A stretch of DNA of 64,000 nt from Streptomyces gardneri (GTDB lineage Bacteria > Actinomycetota > Actinomycetes > Streptomycetales > Streptomycetaceae): NCBI RefSeq assembly GCF_006539185.1, contig NZ_BJMN01000006.1:1-64000 (forward strand), in the 5' to 3' direction. The position numbers and the translations under genes were made by a program. Positions within the stretch are counted from its first letter, which is position 1; every line of letters starts with the position of its first letter. Under the pieces are notes generated by a model. The model searched no databases and was not told the DNA's origin. It worked only from the letters and a program-made list of their open reading frames with translations. Below are positions 39,884-49,162 of this stretch, piece by piece.

Positions 39884-41683
39884 ATGAAGCGGTTCGCGAT
39901 ATCCGCGGGCCTCACGCTGGCAACCGGCGCGCTGCTCGGCACTCTTCCGGCCGTCGCCCAGGGCGTCGAGGCGGCTCCGCAGGACGGCGCCCGGTACGTC
40001 CTCGTCCTGAAGAACGGCACCGTCGCCGACCCGGTCTCGGTCGCCCGTTCCGCCGCGGGCGTCGAGCTCGGATCGGTCTTCCGCTCGGCGCTCAACGGGT
40101 TCTCCGCCGAGCTGACCCCGGCGGCAGTGGCCACTCTGCGCAACGACCCGAACGTCGCGTACGTGGAGAAGTCCGCGGTCGCCCACGCGCACGGTCAGGC
40201 GACACCCAACGGCACCGCCCGGACCGGCGCCGCCGCCGACTCCGGGCTGAGAGTCGGCGACGGGCGGGACGAACGCGTCGACGTGGACGTCGCCGTCATC
40301 GACTCGGGCATCGACTACACGCACCCGGACCTCAACGTGGTCCGCCGGGTGAACTGCGTCGGTGTCACCGCCTGTGTGGAGAACGCCGGCATGGACGACA
40401 ACGGGCACGGCAGCAACGTCGCCGGCATCGTCGGCGGCCTCGACAACGGCATCGGGTACGTCGGCGTCGCCCCCGGAGCCCGGCTCTGGTCGGTCAAGTC
40501 GTTGAACAGCAAGGGCAGCGGCAGCACCGAGGAGATCGTCAACGGCATCGACTGGGTGACCGCGCACGCCGCCGAGATCGAGGTCGTCAACCTGAGCCTC
40601 GGCTTCGACGGCACGGTCCAGGCGGTCAACGACGCCGTCGGCCGGGCCATCGCCAAGGGCAGCGTCGTCGTGGTCTCCGCGGGCAACGACAAGCGCGACG
40701 TCGCCGAGCAGAGCCCCGCCAACGCCCCCGACGCCATCACCGTCTCCTCCCTCAGCGACGCCGACGGCAAGGCCGGCGGTCTCGGCGACTTCGCCTGGTG
40801 CAACGCGAAGAACACCAACAAGGACGACACGCTCTCCAACTTCAGCAACTTCGGGCGCGGCGTCGACCTGGCCGCCCCCGGCGACTGCATCCGCTCCGCC
40901 TTCAAGGACGGCGGCTACTCCAACTACAGCGGTACGTCGCAGGCGGCGCCGCACGTCGCCGGCGCCGCCGGCTGGCTCACCCGCGGCAGCGCCAAGCCCA
41001 CCGACAGGGCCGGTGTCCTGGCCGTCCGCAACCGCCTCGTCGCCACCGGCAACGCCAACTGGACCGACACCTCCGGTGACGGAGCCAAGGAACCGCTGCT
41101 CGACGTGACAGACACCGCGGCCTACCCGGCCGGCGGAACCTCCGCACCGCAGGCGACGTTCGTCCCCGCCTGCGACCGGGCCACCCGCGCCTGCACCTTC
41201 GACGCCTCGCTCACCGGCGGCAGCGGCCTGTCCTACAGCTGGGACTTCGGCGACGGCACGACGGGCACCGGCGTCAAGCCCACCCACACGTACGCCTCCT
41301 ACGGCACCTACACCGTCAAGCTGACGGTCACCGACTCCTCCAACCGCACCGGCCGAAACCAGACCACCTTCCGGCTCCTCGCCCCGAACCACAACGACAA
41401 GCCCACCGCCAAGATCGACGGCTTCTGCACGGTCAACGGACACTGCTCGCTGAACTCCGCCGGCTCCTACGACCCGGACGGCGCCATCGCCTCGTACAGC
41501 TGGTCCTTCGGTGACGGCACCACGGGTACCGGCGCCGACGTCAGCCACCAGTTCCCCTCCAACGCCTCCGGCACCTACCGGACCACGCTCACCGTCACCG
41601 ACGACAAGGGCGGCACCGGCGCCGTCTCCACCACGGTCACCTGCACCAAGCAGCAGTGGTACATGACCTGCTCGATCGGCTGA
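39884..41683 (+). CDS. secreted S8 subtilisin-like protease with two PKD domains
   Basis: A 599-residue secreted protease. ATG at 39884 has TTGGAGGAAGC upstream. Order: signal peptide (1-26), I9-type propeptide (about 35-105), S8 peptidase with Asp140 (VIDSGID), His175 (DNGHGSNVAG), the oxyanion Asn (VSAGND) and Ser352 (YSGTSQAAPHVAG), then two PKD domains (about 425-505 and 508-590), each with SYSW.FGDGTTGTG. The PKD domains likely bind protein or polymer surfaces. The divergent regulator downstream faces it. Confidence 0.93.
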   Translation: MKRFAISAGLTLATGALLGTLPAVAQGVEAAPQDGARYVLVLKNGTVADPVSVARSAAGVELGSVFRSALNGFSAELTPAAVATLRNDPNVAYVEKSAVAHAHGQATPNGTARTGAAADSGLRVGDGRDERVDVDVAVIDSGIDYTHPDLNVVRRVNCVGVTACVENAGMDDNGHGSNVAGIVGGLDNGIGYVGVAPGARLWSVKSLNSKGSGSTEEIVNGIDWVTAHAAEIEVVNLSLGFDGTVQAVNDAVGRAIAKGSVVVVSAGNDKRDVAEQSPANAPDAITVSSLSDADGKAGGLGDFAWCNAKNTNKDDTLSNFSNFGRGVDLAAPGDCIRSAFKDGGYSNYSGTSQAAPHVAGAAGWLTRGSAKPTDRAGVLAVRNRLVATGNANWTDTSGDGAKEPLLDVTDTAAYPAGGTSAPQATFVPACDRATRACTFDASLTGGSGLSYSWDFGDGTTGTGVKPTHTYASYGTYTVKLTVTDSSNRTGRNQTTFRLLAPNHNDKPTAKIDGFCTVNGHCSLNSAGSYDPDGAIASYSWSFGDGTTGTGADVSHQFPSNASGTYRTTLTVTDDKGGTGAVSTTVTCTKQQWYMTCSIG

Positions 41684-41702
41684 CCCACCCCGCGCGACCC
41701 CT

Positions 41703-41755
41703 GAGAGGGGCGTTCCCCTCTCGGGACGCCCGGTACGGCTCACGGCCGTACCGGG
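41703..41755. terminator. double hairpin between convergent protease and regulator
   Basis: GAGAGGGG-CGTT-CCCCTCTC (41703-41722) is followed by CCCGGTACGG...CCGTACCGGG (41729-41738 / 41746-41755). Placed between two convergent genes, this looks like a bidirectional terminator. A short CTTTC follows. Confidence 0.75.
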
Positions 41756-41778
41756 CTTTCCCCTGCCAGGATCGGGGG

Positions 41779-42759
41779 CTACGCGGGGTCCTCCCGGTCC
41801 CCGAGGTAGCCCTGCAGACCGGCCTGGAGACCGGCCTGGAAGCGGGTGCGTGCGCCGAGGGTGTCCATGATGCGGCGCATGTGGCGTTCGATCGTGCGCT
41901 GGTTGAGACCCGTCTTGCGGGCGGTGACCTCGTCCGTGCAGCCCACGGCCGCGTAGCCGAGCAGCAGCCTGTCGAAGTCGCTGAGCCCACTCGGCTGCTC
42001 GTGCCGGCCGGTCGGCCACAGGGGCGTGGCCCGCTGCCAGAGAAGCTCGAAGAGGGAGACGAGCGCGTCGAGCAGCGGCGAGTCGCGCAGAACCACCGCG
42101 TGCCGGTCCTCGGTGAGCTGGACCGGGACGAGAGCCGTGGTGCCGTCGGCGATGAGGGCCTTGAGGGGGACGCCGTCGAGGACCCGGGCCTGCTCTCCGT
42201 GGGCGGCGAGCTCACGGGCGAGAGCGTGCTGCTCCGGTTCGAGCAGCGACTCCCGGTCGTAGAGGGTGCGATAGCGCACCCCCGTGGCCATGCGATCGCG
42301 CTGGACCTCGGCCTGCCTGCCGACCCCCTCGACGATGTACGGGGGTTTGTCGAAGGTGAGGATCTCCTCGCGGGCGGAGCGCTGCGTCTGCAGGAACAGC
42401 TGGACGTTGGCCTCGGCCCCCTGGACCACCTCGACCGCCGGCTCCCGGCCCGTCCCCGCCTCCCAGAGCTGGGTCAGCTCCTTCGCCTCGGAGCGGGTCC
42501 GGTCCAACTGCTCCTGCCTACGGGCGATCAGGACGTCCACGGCGGGTCCCGGAGGCGAGGGACGGTAGCGGACGGGCCGGGTCGGCGTACGGAAGACGAG
42601 CCCGGCGTCCTCGAGCACCCTCAGCCGCCGACGCAGCGGTGCCGGTGCGACGCCCAGCGCCTCCGTCAGGTCGGCAAGCGTCCGATCCGGACCGGACAGC
42701 AGCAGTCGGTACAGGCGCTCCTCCTCCTCGCCGACCCCCAGTGCCTTGAGCGTTCCCAC
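41779..42759 (-). CDS. TrmB-type / LuxR-type transcriptional regulator
   Basis: About 326 residues. GTG at 42759 is chosen for the AGGAGGGG 7 nt ahead. An N-terminal winged helix (about 1-70, LADLTEALGVAPAPLRRRLRVLEDAGLV) resembles TrmB/HTH_20 regulators. A central phospholipase-D-like ligand region (about 95-235) follows. The C-terminal LuxR-like helix-turn-helix (about 255-310) reads DEVTARKTGLNQRTIERHMRRIM. It is convergent with the S8 protease gene and may control it or another secretion gene; the target is not shown. Confidence 0.8.
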   Translation of the reverse strand: MGTLKALGVGEEEERLYRLLLSGPDRTLADLTEALGVAPAPLRRRLRVLEDAGLVFRTPTRPVRYRPSPPGPAVDVLIARRQEQLDRTRSEAKELTQLWEAGTGREPAVEVVQGAEANVQLFLQTQRSAREEILTFDKPPYIVEGVGRQAEVQRDRMATGVRYRTLYDRESLLEPEQHALARELAAHGEQARVLDGVPLKALIADGTTALVPVQLTEDRHAVVLRDSPLLDALVSLFELLWQRATPLWPTGRHEQPSGLSDFDRLLLGYAAVGCTDEVTARKTGLNQRTIERHMRRIMDTLGARTRFQAGLQAGLQGYLGDREDPA

Positions 42760-42910
42760 CGCGATCCCCTCCTGTCGGTTTGCCGACATCGTAGGTATTC
42801 CGGCGGCTCGACTTCCATCAGCGGCCCGTGGACACCGCGGCACGCTGTCCGTGTCAGTCCGCTGGGCTATCCTGCCCGCCACCGCACGCCGACTGTAGGG
42901 ACCACGAGAA

Positions 42911-44419
42911 TTGACCGGCCTGTCTGCCTTCCCGCTGCCCTTCCAGACTTCCCGCTCCATAGCGTTCGCGACGCCCCGAACGCTGCGGGAACTCCAGATG
43001 ATGCAATGCAGCGCGCACATTCGGGCGAAGCCCGGGTGGTTCGACAAGATGAACGATGCCGACATCGTCGCCAGGTGGACGCGGGAGGCGGTCGCCCAGG
43101 GCCTCACCGCAGCACAGGTTCGCCATGTGCTCGACGAACTCGTGCACTACGCCGCACTGCGTGACGAACGAACCGGCATCGAGGTGTCCGCCGTCGACGG
43201 GGTGTGGCAGTCGGACACGCTGATCGACGACAAGCTCGAATCCCGGCTGCGCGCGGCGGTCCGGGTTCTGGAAGAGGTCCCCGAAGCGGACCGGGACTGG
43301 CATCCCGGATCCGACGGGCAGGTGCTGGATCTCGTCCATCCCTCACTGTTCTGCCTGACGAGAGAGGTGAGCGGCGCGCCCGAGCGGGCGTGGCGGAACC
43401 CGACGGACCGCTACGCGAAGTACGAGTTCTCCGAGAAGTTCCAGTGGCTGCCCACGGACGTCGACGTCAGTGACGAAGGCGATGTCGTCTTCCGTTCGTA
43501 CGTCAACAACGTCCACCCCGAGAAGCATCACGAACTGGCCTCCGTGCTGCCGGACTTGTTCGCACGCATGCGCCCGCTGCTGGAGAACGTGCTCACCGAT
43601 CTGCGCCATCCGCGGCCCCTGCGGATCGTGGCCGATCCCTACGGGTGGTACGACTCGGAGCCGGAGCGCCCGGACAAGGCTTCCTACAGTGATGCCGACG
43701 CCTACGCGGAAGCCTATGACGCATGGGAAACGGCCCTGGAGGACTGGTGGGAGACCCGCCTCCCGGTCGTCCCGGACGCCCCCGCCTTCACCGCGCCCGA
43801 GCTGCCCGACGCATCCGCCCGGGTCGATCTGCGCGGCCGCGGTCTCCAGGTCATCGTCAAGCTCGCGAGCATTCATCTCACCCCGGACAAGCCCGAGTAC
43901 GCCGGCGGTTCCTGGCACGTCGAGGGGATGTTGAACGAGCGGATCGTGTCGACCGGGATCTACTACTGGGACAGCGAGAACATCACCGAGAGCCGGCTGA
44001 GTTTCCGGGCGGCGCTCGACGACCCGGACTACGAGCAGAACGACGACAACGGTCTGCGTGAGGTCTACGGCCTGGAGAACGAGGACGCGCTGAATCAGCT
44101 GCTGGGCTCGGCGTCGACCCCGGCGGGGCGCTGCCTGGCGTTCCCGAACGTCCTGCAGCACCGCGTCGGTTCGTTCCGCCTCACGGACCCCACCCGCTCG
44201 GGGCACCGCAAGATCCTCGCGTTCTTCCTGGTCGACCCGTCGGAGAAGATCGTCTCGACATCCGATGTGCCGCCGCAGCAACCCTGGTCCGACACCTCGA
44301 CCATGACGCTCGAGCAGGCCAAGGGCTACCGCGAACAGCTCATGCAGGAGCGCAAGTTCTTCGTCGACGAACACAACGACCAGCTCTACGAGCGGGAGTT
44401 CTCCCTCTGCGAGCACTGA
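42911..44419 (+). CDS. DUF4246 protein, 2-oxoglutarate/Fe(II) oxygenase-like
   Basis: A 502-residue cytoplasmic protein starting at a TTG at 42911. The sequence (FATPRTLRELQMMQ, WLPTDVDV, VKLASIHLTPDKPEYAGGSWHVEG) marks the DUF4246 family. A plausible double-stranded beta-helix iron site is visible: His336-x-Glu338 in GGSWHVEG, distal His417 in FPNVLQHRVG, and an Arg in GHRKILAFFLVDP that could bind 2-oxoglutarate. The family has no firm function. Alone in its unit. Confidence 0.8.
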   Translation: MTGLSAFPLPFQTSRSIAFATPRTLRELQMMQCSAHIRAKPGWFDKMNDADIVARWTREAVAQGLTAAQVRHVLDELVHYAALRDERTGIEVSAVDGVWQSDTLIDDKLESRLRAAVRVLEEVPEADRDWHPGSDGQVLDLVHPSLFCLTREVSGAPERAWRNPTDRYAKYEFSEKFQWLPTDVDVSDEGDVVFRSYVNNVHPEKHHELASVLPDLFARMRPLLENVLTDLRHPRPLRIVADPYGWYDSEPERPDKASYSDADAYAEAYDAWETALEDWWETRLPVVPDAPAFTAPELPDASARVDLRGRGLQVIVKLASIHLTPDKPEYAGGSWHVEGMLNERIVSTGIYYWDSENITESRLSFRAALDDPDYEQNDDNGLREVYGLENEDALNQLLGSASTPAGRCLAFPNVLQHRVGSFRLTDPTRSGHRKILAFFLVDPSEKIVSTSDVPPQQPWSDTSTMTLEQAKGYREQLMQERKFFVDEHNDQLYEREFSLCEH

Positions 44420-44784
44420 ACCCCCTCGGTCCTGCCGGGGGCCGGCAGGACCGTACCGGGGTCTGGCAGGACCGTACCGGGGCCTTGGGTTCCGGACGAT
44501 CATGAGGGGGTACGGGCGGTCCAATCTCGAACATCTTTCCGTTACGGCGCAGGTCAACGGATCGTTCGAGCTTGGACCGCCCGCGGCGTCCGCGCCCAGG
44601 GGAGCGGGGCGTAGTGCAGCGGCACCGCCTCCCAACTGCCCGAACGACCAGTCGGTAGGGGACCGTCGGGGGCCACGGCCGGAAAGCTGCGACCGCGTGT
44701 GCGATCACCCTCCGCGTCGACAAGACTCCGGTGCGCAGCCGATCGGCTCGCATCACCCCCGTCACCCCGCGAAGGGACACCCCC
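44420..44784. other. intergenic region with terminator hairpin and short direct repeat
   Basis: GGTCCTGCC (44428-44436) pairs with GGCAGGACC (44444-44452), a likely terminator for the DUF4246 gene. The block GGCAGGACCGTACCGGGG recurs from about 44465. The right part should hold the promoter of the inhibitor gene. No coding frame is convincing. Confidence 0.5.
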
Positions 44785-45225
44785 GTGCGCTACTTCCGTA
44801 CTCTCGGCGCCACCGCGTTCGCCACCGCGACCGGCCTCGCACTCGTCGGCGCCGCCTTCACCGGCACCGCCACGGCGGCGCCCGAGAGCCTCTACGCTCC
44901 GTCGGCGCTCGTGATGACCATCGGTGCGGGCGCGGACCCGTCGTCCGACACCGTCGTCCGCGCGGTCACCCTGACCTGTGCCCCGACCCCGTCCGGCAGC
45001 CACCCCGCACCGGAAGCGGCCTGCGCGGAACTGGCCGCCGCGGAGGGCGACTTCGCGAACCTGACTGACTTACGGGGAGGCCGCCCCTGTACGCGTGAGT
45101 GGAACCCGGTCACGGTCACCGGTGACGGCGTCTGGCAGGGCCGGCGCGTGAGCTGGTCGGCGACCTACGGCAACCCGTGCGAACTGCGGGCCCGCACGGC
45201 GGAGGGCACGGTCTTCGCGTTCTGA
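44785..45225 (+). CDS. SSI-family protease inhibitor (I16), P1 Arg
   Basis: A 146-residue secreted inhibitor. GTG at 44785 has GAAGGGA upstream. A signal peptide (1-32) is followed by the SSI fold: YAPSALVMTIG, VTLTCAPTPSGSHP, VTGDGVWQGRRVSW and TVFAF. Four Cys match the two SSI disulfides. In SSI the reactive loop is CPM-VYDP; here it is CTR-EWNP, so P1 is Arg104, predicting inhibition of trypsin-like proteases too. Codon 96 is TTA, pointing to bldA control. Confidence 0.93.
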   Translation: MRYFRTLGATAFATATGLALVGAAFTGTATAAPESLYAPSALVMTIGAGADPSSDTVVRAVTLTCAPTPSGSHPAPEAACAELAAAEGDFANLTDLRGGRPCTREWNPVTVTGDGVWQGRRVSWSATYGNPCELRARTAEGTVFAF

Positions 45226-45426
45226 CGGAACCCCGGGAACGGTCTTCCCCAGGGACGCCCACCGGCCTCTGCGATCGTGTCCTCTCCGTGAGGGCGAGTG
45301 GCCGCTGCCGGTTCGGCAGGGAATCGTGCGCTCGAGCTGCGTCCGTGTTCAAGGCGGAATAATTCATGGACGCGGTGGAATGAGTCACCCGCTTCTCGTC
45401 TGAACAGCAGCGAACGGAGAACGCTC

Positions 45427-46953
45427 GTGAATGTCGGAGTCCTCAAGGAAGCGCGGGCAGGTGAGAGTCGGGTGTCGGCGACGCCGGCCACGATCGAGCA
45501 GATCCGCAAACTGGGGTACGACGTGGTCGTCGACCCGGGCGCGGGCGTCGCCGCCGGCTTCACCGACAGCGCTTACGAGGCTGCCGGTGCGACCATCGGC
45601 GACGCTGCGGCCGAGGACGTGGTGCTGGGGGTCAACGCCCCGGACCCGTCCCAGCTGGACCGGGTACGGCCGGCGGCGACGGTGATCGCTCTGTTCGCGC
45701 CGGCCTTCGACCCCGTGATGGTGGAGGAGCTGGGCCGTCGGCCGTTCACCGCGCTGTCGATGGACGCCGTGCCGCGTATCAGCCGGGCGCAGTCGATGGA
45801 CGTCCTGTCGTCGATGGCGAACATCGCGGGATACCGGGCCGTGATCGAGGCCGCGCACGAGTTCGGGCGGTTCTTCACCGGCCAGGTGACGGCGGCGGGC
45901 AAGGTGCCGCCGGCGAGGGTGCTCGTCGCGGGCGCGGGCGTCGCGGGTCTCGCGGCGATCGGTGCGGCGGGCTCGCTCGGTGCGATCGTGCGGGCGACCG
46001 ACCCGCGGCCGGAGGTGGCCGATCAGGTGCGGTCGCTGGGCGGCGAGTACCTGTCTATCGAGTCCGCCGAGGTCGAGGTCTCCAAGACCGGTTACGCCAA
46101 GGAGATGGGCGAGGAGTACAAGGCGCGCGAGGTGGAGCTGTACGCCGCGCAGTGCCGCGAGGCCGACATCGTCATCACCACCGCCCTGATCCCGGGCCGT
46201 CCCGCGCCGACGCTGATCACGGCGGAGATGGTGGCGAGCATGAAGCCGGGCTCGGTGATCGTCGACATGGCCGCCGCCAACGGCGGCAACGTCGTGGGCA
46301 CGGTGAAGGGCGAGAAGACCGTCACGGCCAACGGCGTGACGATCATCGGATACACCGACCTGGCGGGCCGGCTGCCGGCGCAGGCCTCGCAGCTGTACGG
46401 CACGAACCTGGTGAACCTGCTGAAGCTGATGACCCCCGACAAGGACGCTCGCCTCGTCCTGGACTGGGAGGATCCGGTGCAGCGTTCGATCACCGTCGTA
46501 CGCAAGGGCGAGCTGGCCTGGCCGCCTCCGCCGGTGCAGGTCTCGGCGGCCCCGGCCACCACACCCACGGCGGCCGTGCGGGAGCCGGCGCCGAAGAAGC
46601 CGCCGATGTCGGCGAGGGGGAGGTTCGGCGGCGTGGCCGTCGCCGCCCTGGCGCTGTTCCTGGCAGCCGGGTTCGCGCCGGCGGCGCTGCTCCCGCACGT
46701 GACGGTCTTCGTCCTGGCGATCGTGATCGGCTACTACGTGATCGGGCATGTGCACCATGCGCTGCACACGCCGCTGATGTCGGTGACGAACGCGATCTCC
46801 GGGATCGTCGTCGTCGGCGCGCTGCTGCAGATCGGGCACGGAAGCACGGCGGTCACGGTGCTGTCGGCCGTGGCGATCCTGCTGGCAAGTATCAATGTCT
46901 TCGGCGGCTTCGCGGTGACGCGTCGCATGCTCGCGATGTTCAACCGGAGCTGA
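45427..46953 (+). CDS. pntA: NAD(P) transhydrogenase subunit alpha
   Basis: A 508-residue fused alpha subunit. GTG at 45427 has GGAG upstream. Residues 1-375 are the NAD(H)-binding domain ([58 protein letters not shown]). A Pro-rich linker leads to four membrane helices (about 398-505). With PntB it couples hydride transfer between NADH and NADP+ to proton movement. PntB starts 1 nt after the stop. Confidence 0.95.
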   Translation: MNVGVLKEARAGESRVSATPATIEQIRKLGYDVVVDPGAGVAAGFTDSAYEAAGATIGDAAAEDVVLGVNAPDPSQLDRVRPAATVIALFAPAFDPVMVEELGRRPFTALSMDAVPRISRAQSMDVLSSMANIAGYRAVIEAAHEFGRFFTGQVTAAGKVPPARVLVAGAGVAGLAAIGAAGSLGAIVRATDPRPEVADQVRSLGGEYLSIESAEVEVSKTGYAKEMGEEYKAREVELYAAQCREADIVITTALIPGRPAPTLITAEMVASMKPGSVIVDMAAANGGNVVGTVKGEKTVTANGVTIIGYTDLAGRLPAQASQLYGTNLVNLLKLMTPDKDARLVLDWEDPVQRSITVVRKGELAWPPPPVQVSAAPATTPTAAVREPAPKKPPMSARGRFGGVAVAALALFLAAGFAPAALLPHVTVFVLAIVIGYYVIGHVHHALHTPLMSVTNAISGIVVVGALLQIGHGSTAVTVLSAVAILLASINVFGGFAVTRRMLAMFNRS

Positions 46954-46954
46954 C

Positions 46955-48373
46955 ATGTCTGCGACCATCGCCGCTCAGGCGGCCTACCTTGTTGCCGCGC
47001 TGCTGTTCATCCTGGCGCTGGCAGGACTCTCCAAGCACGAGACGGCCAGGCTCGGCAACGCCTTCGGCATGCTCGGCATGGGCGTCGCGCTCGTCGCGAC
47101 GGTCGTGCTCGCGGTGGACGGCGACGTCAGCACCGCCGGCCTCGGCCTGATGGGCCTCGCGATGCTGATCGGCGCGCTGATCGGTCTGCAGCGGGCGCGC
47201 GGCGTCGAGATGACCGGCATGCCCGAACTGATCGCGCTGCTGCACTCCTTCGTCGGTCTGGCGGCCGTGCTGGTCAGCTGGAACGGTTTCCTGGAGGTCG
47301 AGAACCACCCGGACGGCCACGAGGCCCAGGCCCTGGACGCGCTCGGCACGCTGGGCATCCACCACGGCGAGGTGTTCATCGGCCTGTTCATCGGCGCCGT
47401 GACCTTCACCGGTTCCATCGTGGCCTACCTGAAGCTCTCCGCGAAGATCAGCTCCAAGCCGCTGATGCTGCCGGGCAAGAACGTCCTGAACCTCGGCTCG
47501 CTGGGCCTGTTCGTCGCCCTGACGGCGTGGTTCGTGATCACGCCGGAACTGTGGCTGCTGATCACCGTGACCGTCCTGGCACTGGCGCTCGGCTGGCACC
47601 TCGTCGCCTCGATCGGCGGCGGCGACATGCCGGTCGTCGTCTCCATGCTCAACAGCTACTCCGGCTGGGCCGCGGCCGCCTCCGGCTTCCTCCTCGGCAA
47701 CGACCTGCTGATCATCACCGGCGCCCTCGTCGGCTCCTCCGGCGCCTACCTGAGCTACATCATGTGCAAGGCGATGAACCGCTCCTTCCTCTCGGTCATC
47801 GCCGGCGGCTTCGGCATCGAGGCCCCGGCGGGCTCGGACGTCGACTACGGCGAGCACACGGAGATCACCGCCGTGAGCGTCGCCGAGCTGCTCGGCTCGG
47901 CCCGCTCCGTGGTCATCACGCCCGGCTACGGCATGGCCGTGGCGCAGGCGCAGTACCCGGTCGCGGAACTCACCTCGAAGCTGCGCGCGAAGGGCGTCGA
48001 CGTACGGTTCGGCATCCACCCGGTCGCCGGCCGCCTCCCCGGCCACATGAACGTGCTGCTCGCCGAGGCCAAGGTGCCGTACGACATCGTCCTGGAGATG
48101 GACGAGATCAACGAGGACTTCGCCGCCACCGACGTCGTCCTCGTGATCGGCGCCAACGACACGGTCAACCCGGCCGGCGCGGAGGACCCCGGCAGCCCCC
48201 TCGCCGGCATGCCGGTCCTCACGGTCTGGGAGGCCGGCAAGGTCATCGTGTTCAAGCGCTCGATGGCCTCCGGCTACGCGGGCGTCCAGAACCCGCTGTT
48301 CTTCAAGGAGAACACCTCGATGCTCTTCGGCGACGCGAAGGCCCGGGTGGAGGACATCGTCGGAGCACTCTGA
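46955..48373 (+). CDS. pntB: NAD(P) transhydrogenase subunit beta
   Basis: A 472-residue protein with eight or nine membrane helices (about 5-265) and a C-terminal NADP(H)-binding domain (about 290-472: [56 protein letters not shown]). It is translationally linked to pntA. Full length. Confidence 0.95.
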   Translation: MSATIAAQAAYLVAALLFILALAGLSKHETARLGNAFGMLGMGVALVATVVLAVDGDVSTAGLGLMGLAMLIGALIGLQRARGVEMTGMPELIALLHSFVGLAAVLVSWNGFLEVENHPDGHEAQALDALGTLGIHHGEVFIGLFIGAVTFTGSIVAYLKLSAKISSKPLMLPGKNVLNLGSLGLFVALTAWFVITPELWLLITVTVLALALGWHLVASIGGGDMPVVVSMLNSYSGWAAAASGFLLGNDLLIITGALVGSSGAYLSYIMCKAMNRSFLSVIAGGFGIEAPAGSDVDYGEHTEITAVSVAELLGSARSVVITPGYGMAVAQAQYPVAELTSKLRAKGVDVRFGIHPVAGRLPGHMNVLLAEAKVPYDIVLEMDEINEDFAATDVVLVIGANDTVNPAGAEDPGSPLAGMPVLTVWEAGKVIVFKRSMASGYAGVQNPLFFKENTSMLFGDAKARVEDIVGAL

Positions 48374-48406
48374 CCCGGTCGGGCCGGTGGACCCGGCCCG
48401 ACCGGG

Positions 48407-49162
48407 TCAGCGGAAGATCGCCATCGCCTGGACCTCCAGGACCCCTTCGGCCGCGTTCCATTCCTGGACCTTGCCCAGGCACCGGGCGGAGAAGGTGCCC
48501 TGGGGGACCTGGGTGCGCAGCCCCTCCGTGGCGCAGGTGACGCGGACGCGGGGGCCCTGGGAGGGGTCGGCCGGGTCTCCGTACGGCGCGAGGAAGACGG
48601 TGGAGGGCCCCTCGTCGCCCGTCGCGCGGTACCGGCCCCGGATCAGGACGAAGCCCTCGACGTCGCGCAGCCGCACGTCGTCCCGCGCACCGGCGGTCGT
48701 CCGGAGCAGCGCGGTGCTCCGGGTGACCGACCGGCTCGGCAGGTCGACGTGGACGATGACCCGCTTCTCCTCCAGGACCTTCATGATCAGACCGATCACC
48801 GAGATCGGCTCCGCGACCTCCAGATAGCGGCTGACGACCTCGGTGTTCTCCTTGCGGCCGCCGTCCGCGCCCACGCCGAAGACCTTCGCGCGCACGGTGC
48901 CGTCCTTGCTGTCACTGGTGCGCTGCTCGACCTCCTTGCGCAGCGCGGCCGTGTAACTGCGCATCTGGTAGTGGTCCATGACCATCTTGTCGTGCAGGTA
49001 GAAGCAGATGCCGTCCGTGATGTCCGGGGTGACGGTCCGCCGGGCGCGGACCAGCCGCAGCAGCGTCACGGTCAGGAGCGCGGCCAGCCCCGCTCCCGTG
49101 ACCGTCCACAGCAGCATCCAGGGCCACCACACGGCCCACCACGCTTCACTCGTGACACCCAC
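48407..49162 (-). CDS. single-pass membrane protein of a binding-protein/VWA operon
   Basis: About 251 residues from a GTG at 49162 with AAGGAGAT upstream; it overlaps the upstream gene's stop by 17 nt. Residues 8-36 are one membrane helix (WAVWWPWMLLWTVTGAGLAALLTV); the rest is soluble. No domain recognised. It is the third gene of the minus-strand operon and probably acts with the two surface proteins before it. Confidence 0.7.
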   Translation of the reverse strand: MGVTSEAWWAVWWPWMLLWTVTGAGLAALLTVTLLRLVRARRTVTPDITDGICFYLHDKMVMDHYQMRSYTAALRKEVEQRTSDSKDGTVRAKVFGVGADGGRKENTEVVSRYLEVAEPISVIGLIMKVLEEKRVIVHVDLPSRSVTRSTALLRTTAGARDDVRLRDVEGFVLIRGRYRATGDEGPSTVFLAPYGDPADPSQGPRVRVTCATEGLRTQVPQGTFSARCLGKVQEWNAAEGVLEVQAMAIFR

